The position numbers were made by a program, and so were the translations under genes. A stretch of 64,000 bases of DNA, taken from NCBI GenBank assembly GCA_019426215.1, contig CM033393.1:8838046-8902045 (forward strand), given 5' to 3'. Below, piece by piece: positions 11,641-23,580 of the stretch; position 1 is the first letter of the stretch; the number at the start of each line of letters is the position of its first letter. Source of the stretch: Buddleja alternifolia (taxonomy: Eukaryota > Streptophyta > Magnoliopsida > Lamiales > Scrophulariaceae). Below the pieces are notes generated by a model. That model did no database searches. It saw only the letters and a program-made list of their open reading frames with translations, and was not told the origin of the DNA.

Positions 11641-12198
11641 TTGTAGTTGATTTTTTACTAACTTTGAATGCAAATCTGATTTGTTCTAGGCATCTCATGA
11701 GTATGTTCGATATATGTATGTATATCCCTATGTGTCTAGTTTCATATGAATAAAACGGTTCATGAATCGGAGCTTTCCACAATGAGTTATGAATTTTCTC
11801 GTGAAGACGCGCACAGCTGTTTTGAAAATTGACAGATTTTTCTCTAACTTTGAATACAAATCTGCTTTTTTCTAGACATCTACTGAGTATGTGAGATATA
11901 TGTGTGGATAGCCCTATGTGTCTAGTTTCATATGAATAAAACGGTTCATGAATCGGAGCTTTCCACAATGAGTTATGAATTTTCGCGTGAAGACGCGCAC
12001 AGCTGTTTTGAAAATTGACAGATTTTTCTCTAACTTTGAATACAAATCTGCTTTTTTCTAGACATCTACTGAGTATGTGAGATATATGTGTGGATAGCCC
12101 TATGTGTCTAGTTTCATAGGAAGAAAACGGTTCATGAATCCGAGCTTTCTACAATTATTTATGAATTTTCTCGTGAAGACGCGCACAGCTTTCTGCAC
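11641..12198. repeat. 186-bp tandem repeat, three copies, inside the CACTA element
   Basis: The marker ACTTTGAAT occurs at 11661, 11847 and 12033, a constant 186-bp spacing. Each unit also contains GTGTCTAGTTTCAT, AAAACGGTTCATGAATC and GAAGACGCGCACAGCT. Units 2 and 3 are closer to each other than to unit 1. The array ends around 12198. It lies between the CT-rich leader and the transposase start, so it is probably 5' untranslated or intronic. Confidence 0.88.
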
Positions 12199-12708
12199 AA
12201 CCGAGAAGCTCCAAAAACTTTATATCGTGATGCTTTAATTTATTTGTAGTTTTATGTGCTTTTGGATCCAATTGGTGATCAATAAATATAATATGATGCT
12301 TTATTTGTAGTTTTTTATGTGATCTATGTGATCCAACTGGTGATCAATATTTGTAGTTGTTCCCCTGGAAATATGATGTTTTATGTGATCTAACTGGTGA
12401 TCAATATTTTTGTATCGTTTTGTGTTCGTTGTGGGTGAAAGATTAGAGTGTTGGGTTTGTTGTGGTTGAAATTGGTAGTATTTTTTGCGTCGTTTCCCTG
12501 TTGAGATTTTAGCGGATCGTAAGATTCGTCTTCTGTTGGTTACAACCCACTGACAAGATTAAGTCGAGAACTTGGTAAAAATATTTGCGTCGTTACTCTG
12601 CCGAATTTTTTATAGAATAATGCGAAATAAATTAAAAATAAATTTATTTAATTAATTTAACTATCAACTGATGTTAAAATTATTTAATTTAATTAATTGA
12701 GAATTTAG

Positions 12709-15700
12709 ATGGATCGAAGTTGGATTGTAGCGGATCGTATGTCGGAGCAATATGGGAAAGGGGTGAAAGAATTCATCGACTTTGCGGTTGAGCATGCATC
12801 GGATCTGACTAGGATTAGTTGTCCATGTTTACGTTGTTGTTTTGGAAAGAGAATTAGTCCACGTGACTTGGAAGATCATTTGGTGTGTAATGGAATTGAT
12901 AAAAGCTACACACGATGGACAAGACACGGTGAAAGCAGTGCCACCTCAGCTGATTTGGGTGATACATCATATCGATCAGTAGATTTTGACATGGATGATT
13001 ATGAGCCTGATCGTTTGGAGGAGATGACCAATGTGATCGAGGAGGATTTGCGAAATTGTCCCAAGATGTTCGACAATTTGACAAGTGATTCAAAGACACC
13101 CCTGTATAGTGGTAGTAATTTCACAAGATTGAAAGCAGTCCTAAACCTCTACAAGTTAAAAGCTAACAATGGGTGGAGTGATAAGAGTTTCACAGACTTA
13201 CTTGGTCTATTAAAAAGTATGTTACCCGATGATAATGTGTTACCTAATCGTACTTATGAGGCTAAGAAGATGTTAACTGCAATTGGCATGGGATATGAGA
13301 GGATACATGCTTGTTTCAATGATTGCATCTTGTTTAGAAAGGACTATGCATCATTGACGGTGTGTCCCAAATGTGGCACCTCACGGTACAAGAAGAATGG
13401 ATCTGCTCCTGTCAAAACAGCATGGTATTTGCCCATAATACCTAGATTTAGACGCATGTACAGTAGTGAAGCGTTTGCCAAGGACTTGACATGGTATGCT
13501 GATAGAAGGCTTGAACAAGGGATTGAAGATAACAAGATTAGACATCCTTCAGATTCTCCTCAATGGAAAACGATCGATAATGATTTCCCTGAATTTAGGG
13601 AAGAACCAAGAAATTTACGCCTTGTATTGGCTACAGATGGAATGAACCCACATGGCTTGCAAAGTAGCTCACATAGTACATGGCCGGTGATTTTGATGAT
13701 CTACAACCTACCCCCTTCGCGATGCATGAAGCGAGAGCATATTATGATGCCTATACTAATTTCCGGGCCGAAACAACCTGGAAATGATATAGATGTCTAC
13801 TTGGCCCCTTTAATTGAAGATTTGAAAGAGTTGTGGGAGACCGGTATTAAAGTGTATGATGGGTTTAGAAAAGAGAGCTTCAATCTCAGAGTTATGTTGT
13901 TTGGTACAATCAATGATTTTCCAGCAAGAGCTAATCTCGAGGGATATGGTGTACATGGGCAATGTGCATGCCCCATATGTGTCAAGAGTACAGATCAATA
14001 CAGACTCCCACACTCTCAGAAATATGCATTCCAAGGTCATCGAAGATGGTTGAATCGAGAACATCGATATCGTCGGTGGAAGAAAGCTTTCAATGGGAGC
14101 ATAGAAGAATGTCGAGCTCCTAAGTGTTTGACCGGTGAAGAGGTGTTTGAGAATGTAAAAGACTTGGATATCAAGTTCGGAAAGACTTTTGCAGGCGGCC
14201 TTGCAAAAACTGGGTGGAAAAAAAGGTCAATTTTTTTTGATTTGCCGTATTGGAAATCTTTACATGTTAGACATTTTCTTGATATAATGCATATTGAGAA
14301 AAATGTATTTGATAGTGTCATTAGTAGTCTTCTAAATGTGCCCGGCAAGACAAAAGATGGAGTAAAGGCAAGGTTGGACTTAGTTGAAATGAAGATAAGA
14401 GGTAAATTAGCACCAACAATGAAGGGAAAACGTACTTATTTACCTCCAGCAGCTCACACGCTATCTAGAAAAGAAAAAATTGCATTATGTGAGTTTCTTT
14501 GTGGAGTGAAAGTTCCCGAAGGGTATTCTTCGAACATTAGCAGTCTTATATCAATGAAGGACTTGAAGCTAAAGCATATGAAGACTCATGATTGTCATGT
14601 AATCATGGATCATTTGCTACCAATTGCTTTACGGGCCATTCTGCCAAAAAAGGTGAGAGAAACGATAACTAGATTGTGTTTCTTCTTCAAAGCAATGTGG
14701 AGCAAGGTGTTTGATCCTGAACAATTGCCTGCACTTCAGAAACAACTTGTCCTCACTTTGTGTGAGCTTGAGATGTATTTCCCACCCGCGTTTTTTGATA
14801 TAATGACTCACCTACCTATTCACTTGGTTAGAGAGACACAACTTTGTGGACCAGCTTTTATGAGATCTATGTATCCGGCTGAGTGTTATATAAAGGTATT
14901 GAAAGGCTATGTGAAAATCGTAGCCGGCCGGAAGGTTGCATTGTTGAGCGGTACATAGTTGATGAAGCTATTACATTTTGCACAGAATATCTGAATGATT
15001 CTAACGTTGCAGAGCTTCAAAAGTCTTCTGTTGGGGGGGGGGGGGAATAGAAGGAGAAAGCGTAATTGGAAAGCAATTAGTGAGTGTTCCTAGCACACAA
15101 AAGGATCAGGCACACCTATATGTGCTCCACAACACCGATGAGGTTGAGCCATATGTTGAAGAGCACAAGGACCAACTTAGGAGAATAAATTCAAGTAAAA
15201 ATGAAAGTTGGATTTCAAGAGAACATAACAAGAGTTTTATCGATTGGTTCCGAAAGTGTATTCAAGAGAAACAAAATGAGAATTCACTTTCAGTTTCAGA
15301 TAAATTGGCACGGTTGTCGGTGGGCCCGGGCAGATTTGTATTTTGTCATTCGGGTTATCGTATAAATGGTGTCACATTTTATACAAAAGACCAAGATGAA
15401 CGGAGTACAATGCAGAATAGTGGGGTGAGTCTTGTAGCTGAAGCAATGCATATCTCAAGTGCGAAAGATAATAGCCCTATCTATGCCACTTTACCATATT
15501 TTGGGGTGATTGAACGTATATGGGAGCTGGATTACAGTTGGTTTCGGGTGCCTGTATTTGGGTGTAGGTGGGTTGACCATAAAAATGATGTCGATGATAG
15601 TGAAATAGGTTTTACTCGAGTAGACCTTGAAAAGGTGGGATACAAAGATGAACCTTTCATTTTGGCATCTCAAGCTAAACAAGTGTTTTTTGTCACCGAT

Positions 15701-15985
15701 CCTGTCGATAAGAGGTGGTCCATTGTTTTATCGGCAAACAAAAACACTTGTATTGAGGATGATGGCCTATATAATGAAGATGATGGAGGAAATCCTATCT
15801 TAGGTGGTTCACAATCCACAAATAGTGACGGTGACTTGGATATCAGTGATGATGAATTGTATATGCGAGAAGATCACCAAGAAGGGATATGGATTAATCC
15901 TTCTGTTCGTCGGCGTACTAAACAAAATGGTCGTACTGAGGGATCACAAAAGATTAGTAAACCAGCGACAAAAAGAAAACGATGA
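12709..15985 (+). pseudogene. CACTA transposase, TnpD/TNP2 type, frameshifted
   Basis: The first 749 codons (12709-14958) begin with an N-terminal transposase-associated domain (MDRSWIVADRMSEQYGKGV, with a Cys-rich CPCLRC motif at about residues 38-45). The TNP2/Transposase_21 core follows, with ATDGMNPHG near residue 308, the PPSRCMK region, and DIMHIEKNVFDS near residue 528. It ends with a DUF4218-like C-terminal part. A shift of one base around 14910-14918 (in an A-run) throws the frame off and produces the stop at 14956. The correct frame runs on past a 13-G homopolymer (15033-15045) into 15080-15985. That part carries the DUF4216-like C-terminus (YFGVIERIWELDY, FRVPVFGCRWVD) and a basic tail ending in KRKR. 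The intact protein would cut and rejoin the CACTA termini in the nucleus. Confidence 0.92.
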
Positions 15986-16137
15986 AAGGTATTTGAACTT
16001 ATTTGATAATTATATGAGTAACTTATTTGAACTCTTTTGTTAAGTATGCAGTTAAAGTGTAAATTATATTGAACCAGCTTGTAATATTATATGAGTGAAT
16101 GAGTTACACTAACTTCTGTATTTTTTTGCTTTTGTAG

Positions 16138-16201
16138 GTCGATACCGTATACCACCACAGTCACCCTCTCCTCCGCCACTACCACGACGACCACTACCAA
16201 T
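16138..16201 (+). other. Possible 5' non-coding exon of the second CACTA gene
   Basis: A pyrimidine-rich tract with TTTGTAG precedes 16138, and GTAAGC follows 16201, so the CCG/CCA-rich stretch between has the layout of a small exon. The next acceptor (CTTGTAG, ending at 16339) sits directly before the ATG at 16340, which fits splicing from here to the coding part. This is inference from splice-site words only. Confidence 0.4.
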
Positions 16202-16339
16202 GTAAGCTTATCAATATTTGGTTTTGTACTTTTTGATGTGATTTATATGATCCAACTGATTAATGATGTGATTAATGCATATATATTTATTTTCGTTTGT
16301 TGTTGAAATATTTGAATTTTCACTTATGAAATCTTGTAG

Positions 16340-19300
16340 ATGGATTCTGGAGGTGCTGCAAACCCAAGTGTTGAAAGTGAGATACGGAGAGGTATTACAG
16401 CAATGAAGAAAGTAATAAAGGCCAAAAGTAAAGGCATAAAGCTACAAGTTGGTTGGAACGAGTATGGTCAACCAGTTGACCCAAATAAATCAACTTTTGT
16501 TGGTTACATTGGCGTGATAGCTCGTGACAGGGTCCCTATTACTATCAGTGATTGGCGCAGCGTCCCTGCAGCAATAAAATATGCCATTTAGAATGAAATA
16601 GCTGTAAGTTAGTTATTATATATTATGTTTTTAATTGGTAAATGTAGTTTTTTTTTCTCTAAATTAACATTTTTTATATACTTTGTTCTTTGTTGTTTAT
16701 AGTTGGCCTTTGATATTGACGAAAGTAGACAGAAGTTCGTCTTAGCCGAGGCTGGGAAGCTAGCTCGAAACTACAGGAGCTACTTGACCAGAATCTGGGT
16801 AGAGGATGATGATGGGAACATTAATTCAAGCCCACCCGAAAAATATCGTATATCTCAAGAAGATTGGACAAAATTTGTAGAAATACGCCAAAGTGAAGCT
16901 TTTCAGGTAATTATTTTAATTTATGGTTTCATTTTAATTTATTTGAAACTATATACATTGACTAATGCCTTGATTATATAATGAACAACAACTACGTAAG
17001 GAAAATCGGGAAAGAGCAAAGGAACCTGAATTTCCTTACAGGGCATCACGTCTTGGATATGCTCAAGTGGAGTATATTGAGGTACGTAGTTCGTTACAAG
17101 TTGTAATTCTAATCAAATTTCCTTACAAATTTTCTAATCAAATTTCCGTAATTACAAATTTTCTAATCAAATTTATTTCCTTACAAATTTTCTTATATAG
17201 AAGCATAAAAGAAAGGATGCTGGGTCAGATGTCACAGAGGTGACACGAGCACTAGTGTGGAGGGTTGCACATTCTGACAGCCAGAACAAGATTGATAATG
17301 TCAATGTTAAAAGAGTAGTGGAATCAATGGTGAGTTATTTGCAATTTTAGTTATATAGTGTGTTGTATGTTTTTTTAAAAATAATTTTAAAATAACAAAT
17401 TTTTGTATTTTTTAAATGTATTATTACAGGAAAGCTTATCACAGGAGGGTAGCCACAGTGGACCCGAGAAGACCCGGAATGATATACTGGCTATAGCTCT
17501 TAAAAAGAAGGAGCATCCGGGTCGAGTTAGGGGTGTAGGCTTTGGGGTATCCCAAACAGATTACTTTTCGGATTCAAAGCCTTCAAAAAATACGGTGATT
17601 GATAACTTGCAAGACACGGTTCAAATGCTCACTCAATCACTATTCGAATTGTGACGCGAGTTTGAGCAGCATAGGACGTCTGGGTCGTCGCAGAAGCCAC
17701 ATACAGAAGAGGCGGTGATAGCTGCCCAGAAGTGAAAGACCTTCCTCAGGTAATTAATGAAAAGCATATTGTTTAGTGATAATGTAACTTACAATCCTAT
17801 ATTTCTGTATGATATACAACATTTTCTAATATAATGGTATATATATATATATGTAGGATGTGGTGCAGTGTCAATTAGCACTTTCTACACCGTGTTATCG
17901 TTTGGTGGCAAGAGGAACAATGTACAATCAACCAAAGGATAGAACATTGCATACATGTCCATTAGCCTCCCACCTCGTGAAAGTGTCGATTGACATTGCA
18001 ATTGAAGATATTGCACCCTTACCAGCCCCTCTCGATGATGAAGGAGTGTTCACAGTATCTGAGGCTGTGGGATACATGGTTGCTTGGCCTAAGAGTCTTG
18101 TGATTGTCGGTGATGCATCGGTACGTAATTATTAATAGCTAGTCATTATTAAATTATAACAATTGTTTAATGTTAATAAATATACTTTCATTGATAACGC
18201 CCACGTTTTGTTTTCTTTTGCTTATAGTCTCTCGGAAAATCCAAATCATCACTCGGAAAAAGCAAATCAGAGATGACGAAGCACTCACATGTCAAAAATA
18301 CACCTCTAGTGGCCAACCCTCCTTCTCTAGTGGCCAACCCTCCTGCTCCACCCCCTAATTCACTTGCAATTCTTGAAAGGTTCTTTGGGATGATGGCTGC
18401 TGATAACACTATCCGGATAGACATACCCGAGGAAATCTTCAATATCCCCTTTCCAGAATATATTGGGCGGGAGGAGATCGGTGACTTTGTGCATAAAGAA
18501 CAGATAGGAGCCTCTATCATTACTGCTTACATCAAGTAAGTTTTTAAATATTAATTAATCAAAAGTAAGCTTTTAATTAAATTATTTTACTGCATTAATT
18601 TGAACTATGTTTATTTTTGTTACTCAAATTTATTTTATGCTCAATTGTAGGTGTTTGTGGGTTAATCACGTGGTCCCCGAACAAAAACAAAATAAATTCG
18701 GGTTCCTTAGCCCACATTCTATATCTGCGGGAGCAGGAATTACTCCCACGTAGCTTGTTGACAAATCGCAATATATAGCAAATACTATGATAGCTAGTGC
18801 ACTGGAGGGGAAGTTGTTTCTTGCACCTTACAACTCCGGGTGAGCTACTAAAGACACATTGTTATTTTGTAAAATTTGTTACGTAGGCATAACTAATTTA
18901 AAATTTTTCTTTTGAATATGCTGATTAGGGGCCATTGGTTGTTGCTCGTGATTGATCCAATTAAAGAGATCGTTTATTATTTGGATTCTTTGCACGGTAA
19001 TCCAAATAACCGACATGATATGAAAGATATGATCAATCAGTAAGTTTTATCATTCAATTAAATGTATCCATTATATTATATTTAATATTAAGTTTAAAGT
19101 ATATATATTATAACTAGACTTCATATATATATATTTGCTTGATATTGACATATTTCCTTGATTTTTGATGTTTTTAACAGCGCTGTGTTGATGTTTCGAG
19201 CAAATAAAAACAACCAAAAGATCAAATCAAAAAACAAGGCCTGTACATGGAGTTGTATACAGGTTAGTTTAATTATATTATTTTAATTATAGTTTCAAGA

Positions 19301-19656
19301 AATTATTCGTATAAGAGTTATTTGTTCTAATACAATTTTGATTTGAATTTAATTTGTAGTGCCCCATTCAAATAAATGCCATAGATTGTGGGTTCTTCGT
19401 CATGAAATTCACGAAAGATATTATTAGACACGGAGAATCTATAATCCCACCGACGGTATGCATAATCCTAATTAATATTAATCAAATTCTAATGTCCCTT
19501 TTAAGTTATTAAACATTTTTGTTGGATTTTAATATTTGTCTTGCAGTACTTTGCTGATTGTCAGTACGCCACTTACACTATAGAGCAACTTGATGAAGCA
19601 CGTTCTGAATTGGCACAATACATTTTTAAATGCGCTTTTGATATGCCGGCGGGGTA
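16340..19656 (+). pseudogene. Second CACTA gene: plant transposase 24-like protein with C-terminal Ulp1/C48 protease domain
   Basis: Multi-exon by GT/AG words and reading phase: 16340-16603, 16703-16906, about 16983-17081, 17201-17329, 17430-17749, 17857-18120, 18228-18535, 18651-18839, 18929-19039, 19181-19262, 19360-19455 and 19547-19656. The first half (GWNEYGQPVDP, then the WKRVAH-like ALVWRVAHSD) resembles the transposase-24/TnpA-type partner proteins of CACTA elements. The last five exons encode an Ulp1/SENP-type cysteine protease. They show GHWLLLVID (catalytic His), VYYLDSL (Asp), and an upstream Gln in CPIQ before DCGFFVMKF (Cys), so the catalytic residues are all present. In-frame stops at 16589, 17652, 17733 and 18751, a missing acceptor AG before about 16983 and a phase break around 17749/17857 show that this copy is dead. 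The protease probably acts on SUMO-like conjugates; its role in transposition is unknown. Confidence 0.82.
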
Positions 19657-19899
19657 AGTTGAAAATTATTGTAAATTTTTATTTGATTTAAAAGCAGTGA
19701 TTAGTTTATATTGGTTTATTGTAAACTCGTTATTATTTGTAATTATTGGAGATTATTATTTGGTGAATGAAATTAATTTTGGATTTGAATTTGATGTTTC
19801 TGTTGAGCAATTGGTTTGTTTTATGTGTTATTGATGAGTTGAATTTTGAGCTTGTGGGAAGGATATAGCTCTAGCGAAATTATAACAGAAAAAAACAAA

Positions 19900-20194
19900 A
19901 ATAAAAAAAAATCATGTTACAGCGGTTCGTTGATGAACCGCTGTAACAGTGAACCCTGTTACAGCGGTTCATCAACGAACCGCTGTAACAGTGAACGGCT
20001 TTTACAGTTAATTTTTTTTTTTATTTACCTATTACAGCGGTTCGTTTTTGAACCGCTGTAATAGGGATCATTTTACAACGGTTTTTAACCGCTGTAATAG
20101 TAAACATACCAATTACAGCGATACGTATTATAGCGGTTAAAACCGCTGTAATAGTGAAAAAAAACCCGCTGTAACAGACCTCTTCTGTACTAGT
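19900..20194. repeat. CACTA right subterminal repeat cluster and terminal inverted repeat
   Basis: TTACAGCGGTTC and its complement alternate through this stretch, mirroring the cluster at the left end, and the element ends CTTCTGTACTAGTG at 20194. The repeats here read ACAGCGGTT, while many at the left read ATAGCGGTT, a consistent one-base difference between the ends. Confidence 0.88.
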
Positions 20195-20197
20195 GAT

Positions 20198-23100
20198 TCT
20201 CCAAAATTCATGCAGAAGAACTGAAAATTCTTCTATGAAAATGATGTCATTTTTTATGATGGCATCTCTTGCACCTTTTCTTTTGCTCCTAAACCGTTTA
20301 TTCTCACCCCTCAACTTCATTCAGATATGCTAAAACATCCGACTGAGGGTTGCCTGGTCGAAGAAGTAAATATGGGTGACTCCACCAAAGTCTGGGAGAT
20401 CATCAAGCGCACAACTGCTGGGGATTATGAGCCCGAATTTAAAAAGAACGACATGAAGGATGAATAATCCATCCTTGCGGATCTCTGCACCAAGATGGTG
20501 GAATGCAGAAAAGGATCGTTTGAAAAAATCTTTGATCTCTAGTACAGGATGATAATCGCTATCCTTATGAAGATGAAGATCAACTAGGCTATGTACGTCT
20601 TCAATCGTATTAAGGTTGCATTGAAAAAGTCAGTTAATCCAAAGCCTTACGGATTCGTTCTCAGTTTCCTCCTGAATGCTTGTGGATTCTTCAAGTCCGT
20701 AGGAACTGAGGTCCCAGCGCTCAAATTTTACGGAAAGAAGATGATCATTGAGTTTCTAAACCCTAAGCAAAGGGGTGGTGTAGCGGTTCCAAAAGAAGAG
20801 AAAGAGTGAATCGCCACTTTAGAGAGACTTCAAGGTAACATTGAGGAACAAACGACTTCCTCATCGAATGAAACTGAAGAGGTGGTCATCAAGAGAATGA
20901 AAAGGAAGGCTTCCAAAATAGAGGCTGAGCAGTCTAAAAAGTCAAAGAAAGAGAAAAAGCACAAATCTCCCTCTCCTCAAAAATCCCCTTCTCCTCCTCC
21001 TTATATTCTCTCCTGAAAACGAGGATGATGAAGACCAGGAAGAAGAAGAGGTTGTGCATCTGCACAAAAGGGATCGACAAGAGCTCCATCAGAATAACCA
21101 GTGCTTGAAGAAACATTGAGTGCCCATCGTGAAGAAACCAAAGCACCTAGCACCACTCAATTCACTATTGATATTAGTAAGCAGGGTAAGTACTTTATAA
21201 GCATTTTAGTACTTAGCATTTCTTTCTCTAGGTTATTCTGCTAACCCTAGGGTAATCTTTATTCAGCTCGTTTAATAGGCTTGATAGACACCGCGAAAAT
21301 GTTGCCAAGAAATGAATATTCCGATTACAGCGGTCCTTCTCTTTTTTGTCGAACCTATCGAGGAAGATGTCTATGGAGGCTTAGGATGAGGAACCATCTG
21401 TTCCAGAAACAAAGCAACTGAGGTCAAACATATTCCTCAGGGTAAGTGTTTTACCATTTTTTTGGTATAATTTCTACTTGGTAATTTTTTTTTCTCACAT
21501 GCTCTCCCTTTTCAGCTCCAATTCCCCAAGACGCTGAAACACGTCCTTCTCCTGAGGTTGATATGAAGTTAGACATCGCTCTGACTTTGGTAGTGGAAAT
21601 TGCTAAAGAGATTGACCAAGTCCTTCCTGACGCTAAAATTTCTCCAGCCAAAAAAGTGACATTGGACGTTGAGCGGTCAACAAACCACCCCGATTGTTCC
21701 CACTCCAACTCGTCGTCGTCCTCCTCCTCCCGTGATGCATTTATTTCCCAGAGACTATGACAGTAATCTAGAGTATTATTATGCCTGGAGAGAAACCATC
21801 ACCCATTAGATGATTGAGATAGAGACAACATTTCAAGAGCCCTCCACCATCCTCGCCTGACTGAAGCTCAGAAATCAGAGATATTTAAGTTGCTAGCATC
21901 TCTAAGACTCAAATTCAAAAAGGAAATGTTGGGCTGTTTAGAGTACCTGAGCACTCCTCAAGGTGATATTGCAGAATTAGAGAGCAAACGCTTTCAAGAA
22001 GTCGGCAAGAGTGAAGAGCGCAACTTCCTATTTAGCCACACTCATATCTCATTCTGAAATCCTAATATTTAAGGCTGGCTAAAGAACCCTAATGAGGAAA
22101 CGTTAAACTCCTTGGGTTACTCAGCCTCTCCAAATATTTTCATTTCTAAAGAAAACAAATCTTCTCCGAAGCCCCTGATTTTATGGAAAGGAAAAGTTTC
22201 GATGCACAGAAAAGGATAGAATTCGATAAACAAAGGGGTCGAAGAGGAAGACCGAGAATACCTAGCGAGAGTCTGGGCCAATGACTTTGATGTTGAAAGA
22301 GAAAACTTTAAAAAGTTAGTTGAGTTCAAGAAAAATAGATTCAAGGGTGATAAGCTTGGTAGACATTGGATTATTGATACATCCAGATGGCCAAAAGAGT
22401 TTGTACTTCACCGCTATACTATTGATGACATGGTGTGATTTCTGTTTCTTTTCAATTTTGGGATTGAGTATAGGCAACATGGGTGTTTGCAATCTTCTTA
22501 CTCAATCAGCATCAGAAGCTGGTGGTCAATGTTAGCAATTTGCCTTACTTCCGACAAGACATTGAGCGATACATCTGGAACGCTCCTCAGCAAATCATAT
22601 TGGCAAGTAGATTTGATTTCAATGAAAGATGCTTCCAATAGTAAACATGACGCAGCTCCCAGGCCGAGTGAAGCATACATGCATTTAATAGATGAACATG
22701 GCGAGTTTCACAGAGACAGAAGAGCAGTAATCGATTAAAAATGCACAGTCGCTGGATATCACCTTCAACCATCACTTTGGTTTCAGTGAGTTCAGATGCT
22801 ACAATCTTCTTCCTATCTTATTTTGTGAACAACATCCGCTTGCCCCAATATGTCTCCCTTATTTAGCCCATGGATCAAGTGCTTGCCCAGGCCTTGATGC
22901 CTTTCTTGATGGACTTCTTTCAAAGTTACATCTTTGGAGTGACTATCCTGGAAGACACTGACTTAACGTTATGTACTAAATAGCACCAAGATGCTCTATT
23001 TTACATTCTGTGGACGCACTACCTAACCTAAGTCCAAGGCACATCCTCGAAGCGATTGGCCCACTCTGGGTCATCCATGTTCAAAGACCTTCCTCTTCTA

Positions 23101-23580
23101 TGTTGATCACAAAAATGCAAGTCTATGAAACTCCAACTATGGCAAATGCTCAAATACAAGATGCCCCAAGCACTTCAGTTGAAGAAGAACCACTTAAAAC
23201 TCAAGTTGTGCAAATTGATACTACAACTCAATCTATGGATAAAGCCATCTTAGAAGTCGTTGAAGATCAACCAGATGAAACATTTGTTCGAGATCCTATC
23301 AAAGGCAAAGACGCGCTCTCCAGTTCTTATGGATTACTTCCATCTTCTAAACATTTTTCCTCTTCATCCTCTTCATCGGACTCTGAAAGCGATCAGAAGG
23401 ACAAAGACTTCAAGCATGTGGTTAGTAACTCAGTTGTTCAAATCTAGGGTTCCTGCTCTCAAATCATTCAAAGTGATGTTCAACAGATCAAATTAACTGC
23501 TGAGACTAGAAGTCGGGACATAGCCAATTCCATCCTTAAATGCAGTATAACTGTGCTTGATAATATAGTTCCTTTCAAAG
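20198..23580 (+). pseudogene. Copia B extra 3' ORF, middle part
   Basis: This continues the 3' ORF after the CACTA insertion and is colinear in outline with 37300-39827 of element C. It is broken into many short frames by stops and indels. Identifiable parts include 20591-20809, a Lys/Glu-rich segment around 20880-21000 and the stretch 23010-23447. That last stretch ends in a Ser-rich and acidic segment (SSSSSSSDSESDQKDKDF) matching SSKLDSDNDQDF in element A at about 340-375. No enzyme motif is visible. Confidence 0.6.

Larger units (their letters stand above)
10589..20194 (+). mobile_element. Complete CACTA (En/Spm-type) DNA transposon
   Basis: The left end reads CACTAGTATAGAAAAGACC, and the right end, reverse-complemented, reads CACTAGTACAGAAGAGGTC. 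These are near-perfect CACTA terminal inverted repeats. Each is flanked by the 3-bp target duplication ATT (10586-10588 and 20195-20197). The length is 9606 bp. Inside are subterminal repeat clusters, a CT-rich leader, a 186-bp tandem repeat, a TnpD/TNP2 transposase gene and a second, multi-exon gene with an Ulp1-type protease domain. It is inserted in the 3' ORF of copia B. Both genes carry disabling mutations, so it is structurally complete but probably not autonomous. Confidence 0.95.

Noticed and set aside
12709..15985. Large intact-looking host gene
   Set aside because: The protein is a CACTA TNP2-type transposase inside CACTA termini, and it is frameshifted.
18651..19656. Host Ulp1/SUMO protease gene
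   Set aside because: The exons are in phase with upstream transposon-type exons and lie within the CACTA borders, so they belong to the element.
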